DNA of 64,000 nt from Gnetum montanum (GCA_015680685.1 MNCI01007580.1:1023540-1087539); one strand, 5' to 3'. Positions 22,561 to 35,460 are shown, numbered from the stretch's first letter. Numbers and translations: made by a program. Notes: generated by a model not told the origin, from the letters alone.

Positions 22561-24248
22561 CCTATTTTGAAGTGCACATTATTCTTAAATAGCTTCCTCA
22601 AAAAGTGAGCTCAACTTTAATTCTAGTTTATAGATGTCCTAGAAAACTAGCTTTACCATGTAACAAATTTTAGCTCACATAAAAAAATCAATCTCCAAGC
22701 TTATAACATCCATAACATGTTATTCATTGTCATCCTAGTTGATGCCTATAGCAACATGTTAAAAATGTGTATCTTGCAATGCACTTTTAGAATTTGTAAA
22801 TCAAAAAGTAGATTTATAATGAACTCACCTTCTATTTTATAGGAGTTTACTTTCCATAGGTTAATCATACCTTACAAGTTTCTATTAAGTTAATGTATTG
22901 TTGAATTAAGTTTAGTGTCAAAAGCATGAAGTTTGTTCCCCACTAAAATATATATGAGTTAATATTATATTTTCATCACTATTTTATATTTTTTAATAAG
23001 TTATTTACCTAGTGATTACGATAAACATGTAATTTCAAAATATGCACCTACTAACATTTTTAGCAGTGAATCTGTAAGCTATGCTCTCTCTCCCTTCTTG
23101 ATGGTTGGATAGTATAGTATTGGCTATTTCTTTAAGAAATATTTTCTAAAAGTTAAAACTTTTAAATAAGGTTGATACAAAAATCATTAACTATCTATCA
23201 TGGGTATAATCTTTTAGTTTTCAACATTTTTTTATTTTTATTAAAACATTAAAGTATTATGTAATTAATATTGTTAATCTTATAGAATGTACAAAGTGAA
23301 ATTTTGTATGAATTATTTAAAATATCACTTTAGTATTTTGTAATACAAGTGAAAAATTCAATTTTATATGAAGTACTCTTAAATCTATTATGCTAAGGTT
23401 AAAAGCTAAGGCAATGTGTCAATCCTTAGCATTTATGTGAATAATATATATAGCACTATTGATGTAAACATCGCCCATGCTAGGCATGGGAACATGATTA
23501 ATTAGTTTACCTGCCAATATACCGTTTCACGGTTTAAAGCCATTACTTGAAATTAATTACATGATACATGGGGTGCTTTCAATGAGAGGTATTATGCATT
23601 ATTGTTATAAAAAGATTATTATTATCCATCAACATTACTCATGCCATCCAGAGGTTAAAATCCCGAAAGACCATATTTTCTTCCTATTTTTGTATTTTAT
23701 TGGAGAAATGGTAAGAAGATTATGGATAGGTTCATGATGAATACCAGGTTTAGAACTGGCTTAGACATGGAGTTGAACGTTAAGATTTCTGAGAATCTCG
23801 GATCACGGGTGAATCCAATATTAAATAGGAATACATTTAAAGTTTGGGGGTAATCATCTTGTCAAAAGAAAATTTAAAAAAGCAAAACAATTCTTGTTCA
23901 TAACGATGTGCGAGCAATGCACTTGCTGCCAACTATTCAATTCCCGTCAAAGTAGCTTTTGGTCAACAACCTTCTAAGAAATATATACAACGGAAACTGC
24001 CCATGCATGGCAGCCCTTCCGCTGACAGTTTTCCCTGCAGCCGCCGTAAAATAAGAAAGGCAGCCGGTTTCAGAACTCGCCTTTTTATTGCACCGTGCTG
24101 TTCCCTTGGTTGGATCACAAGCAGCGAGAAATCTGAGTGATTTGCAAATTTTGTTCGTGTGGCTATCTGTCTGTCTGCCTCTGTCCGGCTGTAACGCGCA
24201 TAGATGGGCCCCTGATCATCCTCTCAATTGTCTGCCTGGAATACTGTC
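22561..24248. other. Unassigned; less AT-rich after 23860
   Basis: No gene recognised to 23860. From there to 24248 the GC content rises ('cagcccttccgctgacagttttccctgcagccgcc' near 24010). This is probably the old promoter and 5' leader of the protease remnant that follows. Confidence 0.3.
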
Positions 24249-24497
24249 ATGAAAATTGCACTCGCGAATCATTTTGCCTTTACTTTTTCATGTGTGGGTG
24301 TTCCATTTATTTATTGACGAGGGTTATGAGCTGCAAGCAAGCAGAGCAGTGAAGTGGGAATCCAATGGAAACAGGTTTATATCGTTTACATGGGCAGCCC
24401 GGATCCCAGGATAGAGAGGGAATCAGTACCGCAAAACCATAATAACTTGCTTGCATTAGTACTAACGGAAGGCGGAGATGGTCATGGATGCAGATGA
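24249..24497 (+). pseudogene. 5' exon of a subtilisin-like serine protease, broken
   Basis: ATG 24249 opens a frame with a hydrophobic signal-peptide-like N-terminus (MKIALANHFAFTFSCVGVPF), two TGA stops at codons 23 and 27, and then VYIVYMGSPDPRIERE and 'NHNNLLALVL' (codons 43-72). 'YIVYMG' followed by '...H..LLa.vL' is the hallmark of the inhibitor_I9 propeptide of plant secreted subtilases. TGA ends the frame at 24495-24497. No catalytic domain (Asp, His, Asn, Ser motifs) is found downstream. It is therefore a 5' gene fragment. The two early stops are consistent with G-to-A change. A sequencing error or an intron cannot be fully excluded. Confidence 0.75.
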
Positions 24498-25633
24498 TCG
24501 GATAATGCATCACTATGCATCAAATGAATAGGATTCTTGAAATCGAAGATTCATGATTCAATTCAGGTTTGGGTATGCATGCATATGCAAAGATTGGGAT
24601 GGGTTTGCAGGTGGGAACCTCAATCACAAAATAATAAAATATTTAAATTATATATTTTTTAATTTTTTTGCATTTTACTTCTATTAAATATTTTTTGATT
24701 TAAATTAAATTAAAAATTTCCAGAGATAATTTTGTGCTTCTATGCTAATAAAACATTTGAGATTCCTTGTTTTGTCTTTCCATGGTGGTCTGGCTTTCAC
24801 TTGGTGGGTTTGATGTGCAGGTTTTGACAGAAGGCAAAGAGTCAAAGGAGATGGAGAGGTAGCAGCAGACCAGCACAGGGAAAGTATAAAACCTTCTCCA
24901 CAGCGCAGGGAAAGTATCTTGCCCTTACTAAAAACTATTCCCAGGTTTCCATCCCCATATGAGAAATGCCGTAAGCAATGGTTTCTTAAAACAAGTTTTT
25001 TATAGGTGTTGTTGTGATCAAAATTTATGCATCAACATACACTAATGTCACTAAAGAAATATTCCAAAAATCAACAAGAAAAATTTGGTTATTTAACCCA
25101 AATCATGCCTCTACAAATCAAACTTGTAACTTGCATAACCATCAAGCAAGATGCTTTAACCAAGGGAGGCAAACCTCCTAATCAAATGTAACGAAATCAA
25201 ATCTGTGACTTATACAACTGAAAACTAGATTTTATGACTCACTTTAAATTTCATTGAAAATTAAAATGTTTTAAACACCGTTAAAGAAGTTCATGATAAA
25301 AATCAAGATTTTGATATGGCTATTAGATGACCACTCAAGTGACATGCTTCTACGAAAGACCACCAACTGTATCATGGAACATGGTTTCTGTAGCATTTTA
25401 TGTAATGAAATTGTGCCTTAGCAAATGCACCTGTCCAGTTCATTTATATTACCATGTTCTCTTTTGCATTGTATCTCATGTCCCTTGCACATGGCAGTGC
25501 AGTGCATTGCCATGCCATGCTAATCTAATCTATTTATATATGCATAATGTTGATCATGGGGCACATGGAAAAAAAGGCTGTACACTTTTCACTAATGTAC
25601 AGACTTAAACGTGGCAGGAACTACAGTGGCAGG
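24498..25633. other. Unassigned sequence after the subtilase fragment
   Basis: The expected later exons (propeptide end and S8 catalytic domain) were not found on the plus strand. An AT-rich block lies at 24630-24720. Small ORFs look like chance frames. Confidence 0.35.
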
Positions 25634-25721
25634 AAACTGAAATCCAGTTTTCTATGGTCTTACATTAAGAGTTCATCAAACTGAAATCCAGTTTTCCATG
25701 GTTTTTCATTAAGAGTTCATC
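25634..25721. repeat. Tandem 44-bp duplication
   Basis: Two adjacent units (25634-25677 and 25678-25721) begin 'aaactgaaatccagttttc' and end 'aagagttcatc', with few differences. A local replication-slippage type duplication. Confidence 0.8.
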
Positions 25722-26740
25722 AAAAAACAATATCGGAATATAAAATATCGTGGAAAGTGAAGTGGCAGTATTAAAAAGAAAGACTGCGAAATTAGCATTA
25801 ATTTTTTCCTGTGATTTTTACCTATTTTCTTGTAACTCTTGCAAACATTGCACACATAGTACACAATTTTGCTACTGCATCCTTTGAAATTTTCAGTGTG
25901 CCATGCAAAAACTCCACACAACTGCACAATGCATGCATTCTACCTTCACGTGCATAGGAGCTTCGTGCAATGACTCATGACTCATCCAAAAGTTAATAAA
26001 AAATATGCTTAAAATGGAAATAGGTGACAACTGAGAACTGGAAGCCACTGTATATGCAAAATTCGACCTAAAATAAAGTTCACATACCTTTAAAATAAAA
26101 ACAAAATCCTGATTATTATAAATTAACAAATCTACTATTGCTAATATTTCTAGAATACAGCGCAAAAAGGTGCCATACCACCCTTAATCCCATACTTTGT
26201 TTCAGTATTAGGAGACACTCCATACTCTTCAGGATTCCTCAAATATCCAAATGATCATGCCAATTACATGAATCCAAAATGATATATATTTGTTAACTTG
26301 CTTAATATTTTCTTTAGTAAGGATCATTACATGGACTCACTTTATCATTCTACTAAGTGGTTCTTAGAAGGATTAGTAGATGAGCAAAAAGATATATATT
26401 TGACCAAAATTTATAGTTAACTTGTGTTGAACTTCACTTTTGTCTTAGTTTTAGATTTTTTTGAAGAGTTAAGATATCTCAAACTTGTTGTAAGAAAAAG
26501 TGAATCCTGTTTCCATTATTTGGAATTTCAAAATCTTGAAGACATCAATGGTACTCTTCATTTTTTTTGGAAATGTTAGAAAATACAATGCAACTATTAC
26601 CATTATATATATATATATATTTCCCAAAACTAGTGCTAAGATATATTCCCAAAAGGATGCTTGGATACCTGAATGAATCATATAAGAAAATTCATTGAAT
26701 ATGCAAAGATTTTGAAAATGATTTGCCTTAACGAATAACC
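25722..26740. other. Unassigned; includes a (TA)n tract
   Basis: No gene recognised. A (TA)n microsatellite lies at 26604-26620. Several minus-strand ORFs of 70-96 codons show no recognisable domain. Confidence 0.35.
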
Positions 26741-26965
26741 TTTTGGGTGTAGTGGTCATTGAGGCTTAATTGTTGATGCTAATAAGCTAAGCCTCCAAGT
26801 TTGATCTAAGTGCCAACCTAGGTGTAGTCACTCAAAGAGGTTAGGCTTTTGGTCATATACCACTACTCCTAGGAGGATTAGGTTTTTGCTTATCTATCAA
26901 TCCCCTTGGGTCTAGATAGTTGAATGAATACTATGACCATAAGACCCCTTAGTAGGATAATTATT
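26741..26965 (+). mobile_element. SINE-like element, diverged
   Basis: 'ttttgggtgtagtggtcattgaggc' (from 26741) resembles a tRNA-like A-box region and 'aagtttgatctaag' near 26798 a B box. 'aatccccttgggtctagatagttg' near 26900 and a final T run near 26965 recall the layout of the element at 2666-2834. I found no clear flanking duplication. Confidence 0.4.
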
Positions 26966-27242
26966 TTTTTGGTGATATTTTTTTTAATATTTTTTAAACC
27001 TAAAAAGATAAAATAAATTTTTTTATGGCCTGTCAAGGTATCCTTAATTTTCAGGGGAGCCGTAAAAAACGTTTTCCAAAGAGTATGGGAAATTTGAACG
27101 ATAAAAATTAAAAACTTTTTTAGCTTTATATAGTTAAGGCATCCTTTTTAACGTGAACAAATCATTCACGTATCTAGCTGAAATTGCAGAATGGTCTCCC
27201 TTTGTATGCCGTTTATTAATTCAGTCATGTATCTAGCTGAAA
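26966..27242. other. 3' flank of the GGP-like gene
   Basis: Intergenic DNA downstream of the minus-strand gene. It contains a repeated phrase 'gtatctagctgaaatt' (near 27171 and 27228). Confidence 0.35.
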
Positions 27243-28612
27243 TTACATGCCATTTATTAAGTCAGTCCCTTTCCTTTGAAAACCGTTGTAATTTCCAAAT
27301 TTAAACCCTGCTCCCAAGCAAAGCACAGATTGGACTTCAGTTTTCACTTGGACTTCCAGTTCCAGGTTGCTGCGTGTCTTCTCATTCATAATCATGCCTC
27401 CTCCTTCCTTTCCCTTACCTTTGAGAAAACTTTTGCAGATGTTCTGCCACAGTTTTGCATCAGGGCTTGTATTGCACAGCGATGCCTTTGCCACTTCTAC
27501 TGTATCGGATTTATCCAGCTTAAGAATTTTGGCACAGAAGTGAAATTAAAGAAAATTCAGATATATTTATTGGAGACAGACAAATTATAGGTTTTTGGAC
27601 CTAGGTCAATTATCTTCTTGTCCAGGAGACGGTGATTGAGGCTGAAGAGAATGTCGCTGTTGTATTCAGGATGACCTTTGATTCCCAGAACCGTATCTCC
27701 CATTGCAAACATTTCTATCTCTATTTTGTCTGAGAAAGCCAGCACCTGTGCCCCACTTGGCACCTTGTACACCTGTACAAATAAGAAGCAACCAATCCAT
27801 CAGTCTCCAATCTCCAATCCTTCAGATAAAGATCGGAAATGTGATTAAAATTAACGCTGCCCAGATCCGGGAAGGTAACCAGTAAGCACTTAGGAATTAA
27901 TAATATATATATGTATGTATATGGACCTGATTTTGATGAATTTCGATGATGCTAATCTGGTGAGGAATCTGTATTGCAGGGTATTTCTGGTGCAGAGTGT
28001 AGGAGATGTTGACCTTGGTGAGGCCTATGTCCCAGCCTGTGGGTGACCCACCAGTCTTCCCTCTCAGTGCTCTGCAGAGCACCTGCAATACAGTATTGGA
28101 TTCATTGAATTAATGGATTTCACAGGTGCTTAATGCGTTGCATTTATTGGATTAATAGATTTCACAGTTGCTTAATTAGCTTTTACCAAGGAAGAAATTA
28201 AATCAAGAGCGGTTATAAATAAACAATTCCAAATGCCTGATGAATTGTGGGAAGTGATTTGAAGTGTAATAGGTACCTGGTGGCCAAAACATATGCCAAC
28301 CAAACGGATGCACAAGTTGTAGAGGTTTTGGATGAGGTTGCAGAAGCACAAAATCCATGGATCGTTGCTGTGAGGGCCGCTGCAGCTGCCTGTGATGATG
28401 AAGCCATGGTACTTGCGCAGGTCCTCCTGGGCCAGAAAATGGGCTTGGCAGACTCTGCACACGTCCCAAGTTTCAGCAGTATTATCATCCAAAAACAAGT
28501 TGGCATAGAGGCTGAAGTAGCCTCCGTTTCTGTTCTTCCCGTACTCGGAATCCACAGGGCATTGCAAAACTCCAAAGCGCTTGCCTGCTTCCATTTCCAT
28601 ACTCACACACAA
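27243..28612 (-). CDS. Gamma-glutamyl-peptidase-like class I glutamine amidotransferase, 4 exons
   Basis: Exons on the minus strand: 28612-28277, 28082-27927, 27772-27601 and 27499-27243. All introns are GT-AG and join in frame. Exon 1 has the N-terminal lobe ('NGGYFSLY', 'YHGFIITGS') and ends in GICFGHQ with the nucleophile Cys. Exon 2 has 'GKTGG...GWDIGLTKV' and ends HQNQ. Exon 3 has 'VPSGAQVLAFSDKIEIEMFA' and GHPEYNSDILF with the catalytic His and Glu. Exon 4 has 'SPDAKLWQNICKSFLKG'. This matches plant GGP enzymes (Arabidopsis GGP1, about 250 aa), cytosolic enzymes that remove gamma-glutamyl from glutathione conjugates in glucosinolate/camalexin and other sulfur metabolism. FLKG falls at the usual end, but the frame runs on about 57 codons to TAA at 27243-27245. 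A strong donor (AAAG|GTAAGG) lies there, so either one more intron follows or the tail is real. The first ATG (28612) or the next Met codons (MEMEAGKRF) could start. No stop or frameshift is seen. Confidence 0.85.
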
Positions 28613-28702
28613 ATGCTCAGGCTCAAGCTGTGGCTATCCAAAAATTCAAGGAGATAGGAAGATAAAAAGGAGGGAGGAGAAAGCCTCAGACCATCCAGAT
28701 GC
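28613..28702 (-). promoter_or_regulatory. Proximal upstream region of the GGP-like gene
   Basis: Likely 5' leader and core promoter by position. No clear TATA box was identified. Confidence 0.3.
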
Positions 28703-28768
28703 GGAACAAGGGAAGGCACTTGTCAAGATATTACTGGAACAAGGGGAGGCACTTGGCAAGATATTACT
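28703..28768. repeat. Tandem 33-bp duplication upstream of the GGP-like gene
   Basis: Units 28703-28735 and 28736-28768 both read 'ggaacaaggg.aggcacttg.caagatattact' with two differences. They lie 90-155 bases upstream of the candidate start codon, in the promoter or 5' leader. Confidence 0.8.
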
Positions 28769-29047
28769 AGATAGGCAAATACACGGAGAGCAAGCAAAAA
28801 AGAAGCAGCACTACCAGTGATTCAGTGCAGGGACGAGAAATGTTCAAAAAACAAATCTGAAAGCAAGATAATTTGTTTTGTTTACGTAAACGGGGATTTA
28901 ACCAGCTTGCTTCCTGGAAGAACCTCTATGACCAGCTTGCTTGCTGACTGGAAGGGAGCCGTTCTTTTCTCAGTATGAAAGATCAGTCTCACAAAATGTC
29001 TTTCAAAGCATTCCCATGTTCATGTTTGCAATCCAGCTCTAGTTTCT

Positions 29048-29240
29048 CTAGTTTGGAGGTTTGATCAAATTGTCTACTCTTACATTTGGGAGGGTGTCAA
29101 CCTTAAGTATAGGTTTCATCTTGTTAAATGGAAAAAGGTTGCATTCCCAAAATAGTGTGAAGAACTTGGTGTTTTGTCCTTCTTATTTTTTATCACCCAC
29201 AAACTTAGACAATTGGTGATGGCATTCCATAATTATTTTA
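29048..29240 (+). pseudogene. LINE reverse-transcriptase C-terminal fragment
   Basis: The plus-strand frame reads 'WRFDQIVYSYIWEGVN', then 'FHLVKWKKVAFPK', a stop and 'CEELGV'. This is the 'i...i..FlW.g.....k.hlvkW..vc.pk..GGLGi' stretch after the RT core in plant LINEs (zf-RVT region). The RT core itself is not seen and the frame decays downstream. A short LINE relic. Confidence 0.5.
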
Positions 29241-32200
29241 TAGCAATAGCAACCAAAGTAAACACTCGGTTTTTCAAACATTTAGGAATGGCTCAAAATT
29301 TGATGCAACAGGTTATTATCTTGACCTAACTTCTCATTTTCCTTTTACTCTCATTTGATGGCACAATGGTGTGTTGTCTATGTCTAAGGAAGGCTACCTA
29401 GGGGCCTTGACATGGATTGCATAGTATAAGGGTAATATGATTTAGCATTTTCATAAATGGTACCTTACCTTCACCTACTATGTGTTTTTGACCTCCTAAC
29501 CAACCCACTCATCATTTCATAGCTCAGATTTGTGTTCTTTTTATGCCATGAGACTTCACACAATAGAGCTCTAAATTTATTGTCAGAACAAGCTTGCCAC
29601 ATGTTTTCTCAATGAAATCCATTAGGCAAAGTCCACATAAAAGAGTGGTATAGGGTGTTTTTCAAATGTCCTAATCGTCATGTAGCTGAGGCTTTCTGTG
29701 TCTTGATTATTCTAAAGATCCAAGAGTTTATTTTGCTTCTGTCTTAGAATATCATCTTGTCCTAGGATAATCTCCAAAGCTGATCATTTAAGGTCCTAGG
29801 CATACACATCCTTTGTTATAATGGCAATGTGCCCATTTCTTACATGTTTAGCCAATGTACTTGTTTTTAAATTGCAAAATGTATTATAAGATCATGTATT
29901 CATAAATTTGCATCCTTCTATCTTAATAGTAGATGCAATCTCCTTAACAATAGGGGGCATATGGTAGTCATGCACACTTTACTATAACATCTAGCATTAA
30001 TGTTGCATCGTTATCTTTTTCAATAAGATGCTTGGATTTTAAGGAATACTAGAAGTTAGCTACTAAAACAATGAATAAGCTTTTGGTTTGTCAATGAGTT
30101 AATTAGCTTTTTAGTTGGTACATTTAGGTGCTTTTGATCCTTTCAAATAGATAGCTAGTGAAAATTCCTACCTTCTTGGCTAACACAATGACCATGGCTA
30201 GGGCAATGAACATGTCCATTTTTGAGCATGAAGGAATTTTTAAAGCACTCATTTAGCACCAAGGTGTTGTTGAGCATAATATCATTAGGAAAATTAATAG
30301 ATAGTGCTATGTTTTATCAACAACATATCTTGTGATTCAAGGAGGATATTGAATATTCCTCATTATGTCACCAAGGACAACGTGATGGCCCACTACCAAT
30401 CAATAGCAAAAGGTATCGTGCTCTTGAGAAAAGGGCATATTCCACCATGTCCTTGGAAAAAGCCACTTCCTTATATTCTAGTTGTTTGTTGGCTTCTAGT
30501 TCTTCAAATATTTCAAAAAGTAACCATTCATCATTAGATAATTCTTCAAGCAACCACTAGGAGTTGGAGGCCTCTATGTGACAAGGGTAATGACCTTGAA
30601 TCCATAATTCTAATAGATAGTAGACATTTATGTAAGTGTCCATGTTCTTCTCCTTGCCTTCATTGGCCTATGAACTTAGTTAATGAGTTCTTGAAATAAG
30701 ATCATCTTAACTCCAATGTTGCATCCCTATTCATGACCCCTCCTAATCTATGACCCTCTAACCCTACCAAAAACATTATTTTTTTGTTTGACACTAATTA
30801 CCCTCATTCTTGTGAATTGATTCTCTTTCACATCTCCATCTCGTACTTTCTTAATCATTCCCTCCATCACATCAAGATCATGCCACTATTTTTTGTTAAA
30901 CAATTTGGTAAATTCCCTAATTCAAAAGTTCTTTTAGTGACCAAGAAGTCATACCTTCAAGAGAATAGTCATCATCCATGGGTTTTTTTTTCTAAAGCTA
31001 TCATGATGGACATTATTATTTGGATACTTTTGAGAAATACATAGCTTAAATGGTGCTAGTAGAAGACCAACTCAAAATCTTACTTTTCTTAGAACAAATG
31101 AATGAGTATGTCGAGTTTTGGCTTTGCTCTCCATACCCACTATATATAGGCTTCATGACCAATCTAAATGCTCTCAACCCCATTAGCTAGAATATGTGCC
31201 TATTGCACAAGCTTCTAATTTCTATTTTTCTTAGTTCATTTTCTTTCACAAGGTTAATTCTATCCATGCATGTGTTTCCTATTCAAAATTTCTTGTGTTT
31301 TTTATTTTGCTTTTTTACGAGTGCATGTGCCTTAGGCACATTTTGCTTTATTTTAATGATATGTGAGGGTTGATCCATTAGAATTTGTTATAAAATTCTT
31401 GTGGTTGGCCTATTGATGACCATTTTTAGTTATTTTCGCATTTGTTAACATATTTAGTTTTAATTCATATATTTAGCTTTTTTAATTTTTCTTTTTTTAA
31501 AAAGATGCAAGGTCATCTACAATTTTTACAAGGTAATTTTCAATGCATCATTTCTTCATATTTTCATCCTTCAAGATTGAAATATCAAAATGGTTAAATA
31601 TATTATTATTTACAAAATTTATATTAACTCATGTAAATACCTTTTTAAATAATAAAAATATAAAATATAAAATTAATATTAAGGTACATGGACTACAAAT
31701 GCACACATAAATTTATTTTAGTAATTTTAATTTTTTATTTAAGGAATTTACACAACATATCTTTCTTAGATCAAGGGCAAATTTTTCTTAAGCTTTTCAT
31801 CTACCATCTTTGAAGGGTCATGTAGCTTGGAAATTTTAAGCTTAATCGAAAAAATAAATGCAAAATGCTATTAGTGGATGTGACCTTGACCGTCAATCAT
31901 TTAAGGTAATTAGAATATCCATAATATTATTATACATTGAATGATATTGTTATAGTTTTCTTATTCTTAGTGTTGTGTTATTGTATTTACTTTGTCTTTT
32001 ATGTCTATACATATGGAGCTTAGCTTTACTGACTGTACATGTTGTTTCTTGGACAAATATCCAATGTACTAAAAGAGGAGAGGAATTAGGGCCTTTCAAA
32101 ATTCAAGCTAATCTCAACAACAAAATTCTTCAAATAAAAATATAGCTCAAAAGGACATGATGCAATAACAAAGATAAAAAAAGTTAGAAACAAAGCTTTT

Positions 32201-33499
32201 ATTAATGGTTTAGCTAGGAGAATGACTTGCCTAGTCCACTGCAAAACTCTTTTCAAATCCTTAGAGACAAAGCTATTTTATTAATATTATAAAAAAATGC
32301 TTAGTGCTTTGTTACACACTTGGACTAAGCACCACCACCAACTCAAAGTTACATGGTTCAGCTATCAATCATTATCCCACTTGCCATATCTTAAACCAAA
32401 GACATCCACTGAATAGAGCTAGAAGAGAATACTAATATAAATAGTGTTTTAGAAGAATGAATAAAGAAAAGAGAAGAAGGAATTATAGAGAGCTATAATA
32501 CAACTAGAATTCAAAATCCATATGAAAGAAAGCTAACATATCAATTTATACCTAGAGCTCTTCATAGACATTTTTAATCTATTAAATGAGCCATTGAGGA
32601 TAAGAGATATGATATGTTAGTCCTTCATTACTACTTTAGCTATACAACTAAATAAAGAATTAAAGTATGGTGAAGAAGGAAGCAATCTATCATTTCACTT
32701 TAGTGAACTAACAACAATCATGTGTTTTTCTCAAAAATATTAAGCTAAGTTATCTTCCATGATTAAAGCTTATTTAACAACTTTACATATAATAATATGA
32801 ACTTCTATCACTAAATTTATAAGATTTATCATCTAATAACTATATAGGTTCATGGCTTTACATATTTAGCTTTTCTTAAATATAAGTGTTATATAATTAT
32901 TAAGCTTTGGCCATAAGCTTCCCTTTTTATATTTATTATGACTTGCTAAACCCACAATCTTTGCTTGCTAATATGATTTTCCAAAGCTTTATTTCTTTTA
33001 ACTTTACTTACTTGCACACTTTCTTCCTTTTTAAAGCTTTGCTTTTTCTTCTCTAGTATTTTATCATAACCTTTTTCTAAATATAAAAATCTATTTCAAA
33101 TTAAAATATCTGTTATATAATGCTAACATTTATTTTATATCTTAGGAAATTTTTTATTATCAGAAGTTTTTTCTTTTTTAAAATTACATAAGCTTTACGA
33201 TCAGCTAGACTTAACTTATAAGAATAAGCTCTTTTCATCCTAAAATTTCCTTATTTTTAATGGAGCCATATCTTCATGTGTTTATCTTTGCAGAGCCACA
33301 TGTATTAAAGAAAATTCAACTCCACTTTTCCAACATGGCCCCACATATGAATATTATCACAAAAAGACATTAATAAGTTGTTAAATTAGATTATGACATT
33401 GTGGTTCCAATTATAAAAAAATGACCTCCTTAGAAAAACCTAGGTTTTTTTTTATTATTGCTAGAATAAGAAAAAAATTTCTTTATTATCATGTGAGAT
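29241..33499. other. Unassigned AT-rich sequence
   Basis: No gene recognised in 4.2 kb. Short ORFs at 30304-30537 (+) and 30368-30553 (-) overlap antisense, show no domain, and are likely chance or unrecognised retroelement debris. 31440-31740 and 32700-33500 are very AT-rich, with no LTR ends found. Confidence 0.35.
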
Positions 33500-35103
33500 A
33501 AATTATTGAAGGAAGAAATAGCTTGTAATATGGAATTTACATTGTCATAAATTATCTCCTTTTCTTTTTTTAAAAAAAAGCTCAAGTGCTACATTCATGA
33601 TTACTCAAGATTTTTTCACCTATTATAACAAACCATTCTAATGCTACTACAAAGTTCATCTAAATATGTTCATCATGTACATCTAAATGCAGAGGTGGCA
33701 TAGTCATTTAGAGTATATCTATATGCTAAGCTAGTAGATCCCATTTAGAGCTTATTTAAATGCACTCAAAAGCTACATCTAATTACTAAGTTAGCTTTTC
33801 TTTAATGCTCATTTGAAACACTATTAAGGTTTTGACCTATAATGATAGCATAAATTGTCTAACCTATCATGTGGGCACCTTTATCTTACCCCCTATGTTT
33901 AGGAACTTAGGTAGATAAGAAACGGTTATTCATACCCATTAGGTAAGGAAATATATAGCAAAACCCTTTTCTATGGTATAGGATTGACATCAAATAATAA
34001 GTCCATAACCTTAGCTTTGTAAGTGAACGTAAGGACTTATCTATATTCCTTTACTAGGAAGGCTACAAAAGGTGGTGAAGTTTGTTCTTCATACATAAGA
34101 TGGTATATTATATATATATATATTATTTATTTATCATCAAATTACACACACACACCCAACCCTCGTGGCATATATTAGTCTATGTATCATCCTTATGCTA
34201 AGAACCAAGTGTTTCTCTACCTAAAGTGCTATGATTTAGTAGATAGGAGGTCATGTTTGATAGGACTAAACTCAATATATCTACATATAATGGATAATGA
34301 ACAACAAAAAACAATATAATATGTTGGATTTTTCAAATGGATATACCCAATTTTACTAATTATTATGAAAATGATAGATGAGAAGGTCATAAATAAACCA
34401 ATCAAGTAAGATAACAAATTAAGGATCACTCAATCAATGAAGGCATCTTAAAAATAGGATGAACACATTGATTGAACTCAATGGATGAGGGTAAATGTGA
34501 AATCATAATTTGATTCTTTGTACCTTTGATATACTACATAGGAGAGGGGGGTAGGGATGAGGACAAGATTGCTACCAAACAAAGAGGTAGATTGAGATTG
34601 TACTACTATATTATTTTGATAGAATTTTTGGATTTTTTTTCACATTAATTGGTTAAGTAAAGTAATATATCAAAGCAATGATGGTAGAAATTTAGAGAAT
34701 CAAGGTAGCTAGTTAGGAACCATGACCATTCTATGTTAATATATCCTAGCACTAAGCCAAGGATAACATGAATTGTGGGATAGCATATGTAAGCAAGTAT
34801 TTTCTATTTTCTAGGCCAATGATGCTTCTTGTACCATATCTAGCCATCCAATTAATACTAATTAAGAGGTCTTTAATTTCTTATAAGTAACTATGTCAAT
34901 AAGAGTGGCTCTAAGAAGTAATAATTTTTGGGATAATACTTAGTTGATATTCAAGTTAATTCTATTACTATTAATTTGTTATTTTTAACTAAACACAAGT
35001 TAGGATTTGGTAGATGAATTATGGATTATTATAGATAGATAAGGGATAGGAAAACTTGTGTGCATAGCTACATTAGCAAGGTATTAGACTGAGTCACTAG
35101 CAT
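33500..35103 (+). repeat. Dispersed repeat C, long uninterrupted copy
   Basis: From 33661 on it is collinear with 44434-45211 and then with 63286-64000. It carries the same phrases: 'aaatatgttcatcatgtacatctaaatgc', 'ctaacctatcatgtg', a (TA)n/(CA)n region near 34104-34155, 'tggatttttcaaatggatata', 'accaaacaaagaggtagattgagattgt' and 'actgagtcactagcat'. It contains the empty target site of element B ('ggtcataaataaaccaatc' near 34388). No coding content was recognised. It might be an LTR or part of a large unknown repeat or a segmental duplication. Confidence 0.7.
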
Positions 35104-35460
35104 ATATCAGATGGGTATGAGTAGGGATGATGGTGTAATAATTTCACAATTGATTATGCTCTTACCTATTAAGATAGAATGTAAGTTATCATCATAACCA
35201 AATTTAAGTATGTCAATATCAAGTGTCTACATTACATAATGGGGTATGCTATCACCTAGCTAGATAATTACCAAGGAATGACCTAAGAAGGTTTAGCTAG
35301 TTGAGAATCTTAGGACATTGGATAGATTGAGAAAGGTAGTTAGTAAATGCTTTATTAGATAACGTGTCTAACCTAGCTATTTTAAATCCCAATTGAAGTT
35401 AAGATTAAGCACAAGGATGTGCCATTACTTTACCATCTAGGTGTGGTTTCTTATAGATGT
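35104..35460. other. Probable continuation of repeat C
   Basis: The second copy leaves the window at 64000, so homology cannot be tested here. No other structure seen. Confidence 0.35.

Noticed and set aside
28203-28657. Two further minus-strand ORFs and one plus-strand ORF over the first GGP exon
   Set aside because: Other-frame shadows; only the frame from 28612 matches the glutamine amidotransferase family and splices in frame.
30304-30553. Overlapping plus and minus ORFs of 77 and 61 codons
   Set aside because: No domain and no conserved counterpart in the window; they cover each other antisense.
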